Origin: Verrucomicrobiales bacterium
GTDB lineage: Bacteria > Verrucomicrobiota > Verrucomicrobiia > Verrucomicrobiales > DEV007
Length of the DNA: 64,000 nt
NCBI GenBank assembly: GCA_002726915.1
Contig: PBSY01000048.1
Span: forward strand, 1-64,000
Direction: 5' to 3'
Positions 61,162 through 64,000 of this stretch are shown piece after piece. The first letter of the stretch is position 1. Every line of letters begins with the position of its first letter. The notes under the pieces are model-generated. The model was not told where the DNA came from and did not search any database. It was given only the letters and a program-made list of their open reading frames with translations. The translations under genes and the position numbers were made by a program.

Positions 61162-62130
61162 ATGATAGAAGTAAAGGAGCTCACCAAACGTTATGCCGGA
61201 CGCACCGCTGTCGACGCGATTTCCTTCGAGGTGGGCAAGGGTGAAGTAGTGGGGTTTCTCGGTCCGAACGGGGCGGGAAAGAGCACGACCATTCGCATGC
61301 TTACTTGTTTCCTTTCAGCTTCCGACGGCACGGCGAAGATTGGAGGTTACGATATCTATGAAGACTCCATAAAGGTGCGACGTCACCTCGGCTACATGCC
61401 TGAAAATGTACCACTCTATCCTGACATGCGAGTATCGGAGTATCTCACGTTCAGGGCCAAGGTGAAAGGAATGCGGCATCGCGAAGCAAAGCGAGCGGTT
61501 AGCGAATCGATGGATATCTGCAGCCTCGATGAGGTAGATCGCAAGATGATTGGAACTCTCTCGAAAGGCTACAAGCAACGTGTGGGGCTTGCGGATGCAC
61601 TCGTGAATAAGCCCGATTTGCTGATTTTGGACGAGCCAACCAATGGTTTAGACCCAAATCAGATCCGCCAGGCGCGTGAGTTGATAAAGCGGCTGGGAGA
61701 ACGCCATACAATTTTGATCTCAACTCACATCCTGTCCGAAGTTGAAATGACCTGTGGAAGGGTCATTATTATCGACCGTGGCAAAATCAAAGCTTCAGAC
61801 ACTCCGCAGAATTTGATACACCGCCTTCGCAAGCCCGGCGAGGTTCTCTTAGAAATGAAGGGCGACGCTTCTGAGGCGGAAAAGAGATTGGCTGTTCTTG
61901 ATGGAGTTAACGAGGTCAAGTATCTCGACAAGCGATCGGATTGGACAAGTTTTTCAATCGCAACTGATCCCAACATCGACGTGCGTGAAGATGTGGCGGC
62001 ACTCATGCAGTCAGAGAATTGGAAAATCCGTGAGTTGGCGAGTCGGACCGCCTCATTGGAGGATGCCTTCATTGATTTGGTCGAGGATAAGCCGCGAATT
62101 GGGAAAGGTGAGGAGAGGAATGGTGAGTAG
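61162..62130 (+). CDS. ABC transporter ATP-binding protein (GldA/NatA-like)
   Basis: A 322-residue ABC ATPase. Walker A GPNGAGKS (34-41), signature LSKGYKQRVGLADAL, Walker B LLILDEPTNGLDPNQ, H-loop ISTHILSE. A C-terminal region of about 100 residues is typical of GldA. The ATG at 61162 begins MIEVKELTKRYAGRTAVDAI, the standard start; a frame opening at 61006 has no similarity. It is followed by a permease and a GldG-like gene, so it belongs to a Gld-type ABC exporter, used for gliding or for envelope processes in other phyla. Confidence 0.95.
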   Translation: MIEVKELTKRYAGRTAVDAISFEVGKGEVVGFLGPNGAGKSTTIRMLTCFLSASDGTAKIGGYDIYEDSIKVRRHLGYMPENVPLYPDMRVSEYLTFRAKVKGMRHREAKRAVSESMDICSLDEVDRKMIGTLSKGYKQRVGLADALVNKPDLLILDEPTNGLDPNQIRQARELIKRLGERHTILISTHILSEVEMTCGRVIIIDRGKIKASDTPQNLIHRLRKPGEVLLEMKGDASEAEKRLAVLDGVNEVKYLDKRSDWTSFSIATDPNIDVREDVAALMQSENWKIRELASRTASLEDAFIDLVEDKPRIGKGEERNGE

Positions 62131-62139
62131 GTATCAAAG

Positions 62140-62895
62140 ATGAGGACATTCTTTATCATCTTTCTTAAAGAACTTCGGGCGTTCTTCTTTTCTCCACTGG
62201 CATGGACAGTCATGGCTTTGTTCACGTTTCTGAACGGGTGGTTGTTTGCTTCAATGGTCAACGCAATGCAGATGAGAGTGAGTTCTCGCAGTCTCATCTA
62301 TAACTTCTTCGATTCAGGATGGTTTTGGATGGGGTTTTTTATCCTCTTTCCCCTGATTACGATGCGGTTGTTTGCGGAGGAGAAAAAGATGGGGACGATT
62401 GAAGGACTCCTCACCGCGCCGGTAAGAACCACCGAGGTATTATTCGGAAAATACTTTGCCGCCTTGTTGGGGTTTCTTGTGATCGTCACTCCGATGTATT
62501 TGTTTTTTTTCCTTTTCCAGGCTATTACCGGCGAGAAAGCAGCATTTCAGGGGGGAGCACTTTGGGGAGCTGGCCTTGGAATTGTGCTCGTCGGGATATT
62601 CAATGTTGCGCTTGGAACACTTGCGTCTGCCTTGACAGCAAATCAGCTCATTGCTGCGATGCTAACCTACGTCTTCGCGATGTTGCATTACTTTCTCGGC
62701 TTCCTTCACAATTTCGGGGTGGTTCCAGGATCGGCTTGGACTGGAGGTATGACCTATTTTTCGACGACTGAGCACATGCATGCCCTCAGTGGAGGACTGA
62801 TTGATTCCGGCCCTATTATTTACTATGTGAGCTTCAGCGCGTTGCTGCTCGCTATTGCCTATCACGTCCTCGAATCACGAAAGTGGCGAGTATGA
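62140..62895 (+). CDS. ABC transporter permease (GldF-like)
   Basis: A 251-residue membrane protein with six hydrophobic segments, resembling GldF/ABC-2 permeases. The N-terminus MRTFFIIFLKELRAFFFSPL is the usual amphipathic entry, and TMRLFAEEKKMGTIEGLLTA is the conserved cytoplasmic coupling region. It is nine bases after the ATPase gene and twelve bases before the GldG-like gene, so all three are in one operon. It shares its broad plan with the permease at 948-2378, but it is half as long. Confidence 0.93.
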   Translation: MRTFFIIFLKELRAFFFSPLAWTVMALFTFLNGWLFASMVNAMQMRVSSRSLIYNFFDSGWFWMGFFILFPLITMRLFAEEKKMGTIEGLLTAPVRTTEVLFGKYFAALLGFLVIVTPMYLFFFLFQAITGEKAAFQGGALWGAGLGIVLVGIFNVALGTLASALTANQLIAAMLTYVFAMLHYFLGFLHNFGVVPGSAWTGGMTYFSTTEHMHALSGGLIDSGPIIYYVSFSALLLAIAYHVLESRKWRV

Positions 62896-62907
62896 TTGAC
62901 TAATTTC

Positions 62908-64000
62908 ATGGTTAAGAAGGAAAAAGAGATCGAAGAGGGTTCCAGACGCGGGGGTTGGAAATTCATTGCTTCGGGACGCAAACTTGAGCGTTACAAGGCA
63001 GCGCTTCTTGTTGCAATTCAGCTTTTTCTGATGGTCGTCGTATTCTTTCAGGTCAACTACCTGAGCTACCGCAAGCATCAAACATGGGATCTCAGCCAAA
63101 ATCAGCGATTCACGTTGTCTGATGCTTCAAAGGGATTCCTGAGAAGCGTCGGAGGAGAGGTTAGCTTGATCATGGCATTTTTGGGGACGTCCGATCTGCA
63201 CGCGGATGTAAAGGGGCTCCTCTCGGAGTATGATCGCCTGGGAGAGGAGAAGGTCAGAGCTGAGTATCTTGACCTTTCCCGAAGTAGAGCTCGAATTGCT
63301 GAACTTAAGGATCAATATCAAATCCAGTTTGCGGGCGATCAGATTCTCGTAGTGGGAAAGAATAAAAGGATCAAGGTGATTAGTGCCGAAGAACTCGTCA
63401 ATCGAGACTCTAATACTGGTCGAATAGTTGAGTTCAAGGGCGAGGAAATCATTACGGCAGCATTACTTGAAGTCACCGAGCAACAGCAGCGAAAAATTTA
63501 TCTTGTCACAGGTGGACGCCGTGCGGATGAGCTCGTCCCAATCGCTCAGCAGCTTCAACCGCTGGCGAATGCTCAGAATGCTCGCTTGGAGAGTTTGATT
63601 CTGGAAGGGCGGCAGCGAATACCGGAGGATGCCGACGCACTCTTCTTTCCGGGGAACACACTCGATCTGACCGAACGCGAATTAGAAGTGGTCCGTCGAT
63701 ATTGGGAAGGTGAGAAAGGGGGCCTTGTCTTTTATCTCAACGCTTCGGCTAAGACCTCGAATCTAAATGCGTTTCTCCGTGAGCATGGAGCAGGCCCGAG
63801 AGGGGACCGGGTGCTGTCGGTCCTGAGTATTCCGGGAATGACAGCCAAGAAAACCTATGACGTGGCCGTGGCCCTGATGCCTGGGAGCGGTCCGACTCGG
63901 GATTTACCCGCGCTTACAACCCAGCTGATGGGGCAAACGCAGTCACTTGATGTCTTGTTCGAGGACGACCTTCTGATCGCTGAAAATATTCGTCCCCGCC
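62908..64000 (+). CDS. GldG-like ABC-associated protein, 5' part (partial)
   Basis: The frame starting at the ATG 62908 is open to the end of the window (364 codons), so the C-terminus is missing. After a cytoplasmic basic start comes a membrane span (ALLVAIQLFLMVVVFFQVNY) and a periplasmic part with QNQRFTLSDASKGFLRSVGG, then the family's GEEIITAALLEVTEQQQRKI, and DADALFFPGNTLDLTERELE, typical of the GATase-like domain of GldG/DUF4350-type proteins. It completes the ATPase-permease-GldG group. It shares its general plan with the protein at 3421-5223 in the MoxR cluster. Confidence 0.88.
   Translation, partial: MVKKEKEIEEGSRRGGWKFIASGRKLERYKAALLVAIQLFLMVVVFFQVNYLSYRKHQTWDLSQNQRFTLSDASKGFLRSVGGEVSLIMAFLGTSDLHADVKGLLSEYDRLGEEKVRAEYLDLSRSRARIAELKDQYQIQFAGDQILVVGKNKRIKVISAEELVNRDSNTGRIVEFKGEEIITAALLEVTEQQQRKIYLVTGGRRADELVPIAQQLQPLANAQNARLESLILEGRQRIPEDADALFFPGNTLDLTERELEVVRRYWEGEKGGLVFYLNASAKTSNLNAFLREHGAGPRGDRVLSVLSIPGMTAKKTYDVAVALMPGSGPTRDLPALTTQLMGQTQSLDVLFEDDLLIAENIRPR

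Noticed and set aside
1-64000. CRISPR arrays, tRNA, rRNA, insertion sequences, integrase or phage genes
   Set aside because: I looked for repeated spacers, GTTCGANTC-type T-loops, transposase motifs and phage structural genes and saw none.

Overview
This window looks like chromosomal DNA of a Verrucomicrobiota bacterium, probably a free-living polysaccharide or organic-matter degrader. The strongest sign is a five-gene locus (7441-14503) with the order and protein types of the Akkermansia Amuc_1102-1098 pilus-like system, followed by coaE and rho. A histone-H1-like Lys/Ala tail on RpoD, PPi-dependent glycolytic enzymes, and sulfatase, DUF1080, DUF6807, Gfo/Idh and PQQ-propeller proteins fit the same phylum. 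I see no rRNA, tRNA, insertion sequence, prophage or CRISPR array. Assignment below phylum level is not attempted.

Layout. 1-6277 (minus strand): a MoxR / membrane protein / ABC ATPase / ABC permease / DUF58 / BatA-like cluster with tightly overlapping genes. 6460-7029: rpsP and a KH-domain protein. 7441-14503: the pilus-like operon (lipid- or periplasm-facing Amuc_1102-like protein, PilM-PilN fusion, Amuc_1100-like, Amuc_1099-like, secretin), closed by a strong terminator. 14585-17723: coaE, rho, RNase D. 17793-21236: an NtrC-like regulator with a degenerate AAA+ core, then an ECF sigma factor with a probable anti-sigma partner. 21386-28734: SNF2 helicase, NlpC/P60 hydrolase, a decayed PQQ-propeller gene, a glycosyltransferase, and a divergent PAS-AraC regulator / ROK sugar kinase pair. 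28779-32552: small lipoprotein, glycosyltransferase remnant, a low-complexity secreted protein with a probable leaderless promoter, DUF1080, 5-formyl-THF cyclo-ligase, and a fragment of an outer-membrane barrel gene.

32674-36909 (minus): dnaG, rpoD and a small membrane protein. 37025-41019: Gfo/Idh oxidoreductase, an unknown secreted protein, a sulfatase. 41316-46512 (minus): a complete TonB2-type energising cluster in the order DUF3450, large ExbB (TtpC-like), ExbB, ExbD, TonB, TPR protein. 46654-51973 (minus): pfp (PPi-phosphofructokinase), ppdK (pyruvate phosphate dikinase), a pseudouridine synthase and a degraded reading frame behind it. 52142-57701 (plus): small coiled-coil protein, truncated haemoglobin, an orphan ZnuA-like protein with missing metal ligands, a zinc-ribbon/transglutaminase protein, a fumarylacetoacetate-hydrolase-family enzyme and a PQQ-like propeller. 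57708-60679: moaC and moaA on the minus strand with a DUF6807 gene between them on the plus strand, then a BamE-like lipoprotein. 61162-64000 (plus): a Gld-type ABC transporter (ATPase, permease, GldG-like protein cut by the window edge).

Two themes run through the window. First, several intergenic spaces hold decayed coding sequence found only by reading the frames by hand (24924-25316, 29209-29553, 32382-32552, 46654-46905 and, less surely, 41026-41091 and 52626-52709), suggesting deletion-driven gene loss. Second, familiar proteins carry unusual changes: an NtrC-type regulator without GAFTGA, Rho with a glycine-rich expansion, and Lys/Ala-rich tails on RpoD and PPDK. I did not find a clearly new multi-gene defence or mobile system; the best candidates for new biology are the pilus-like locus and the altered regulators.
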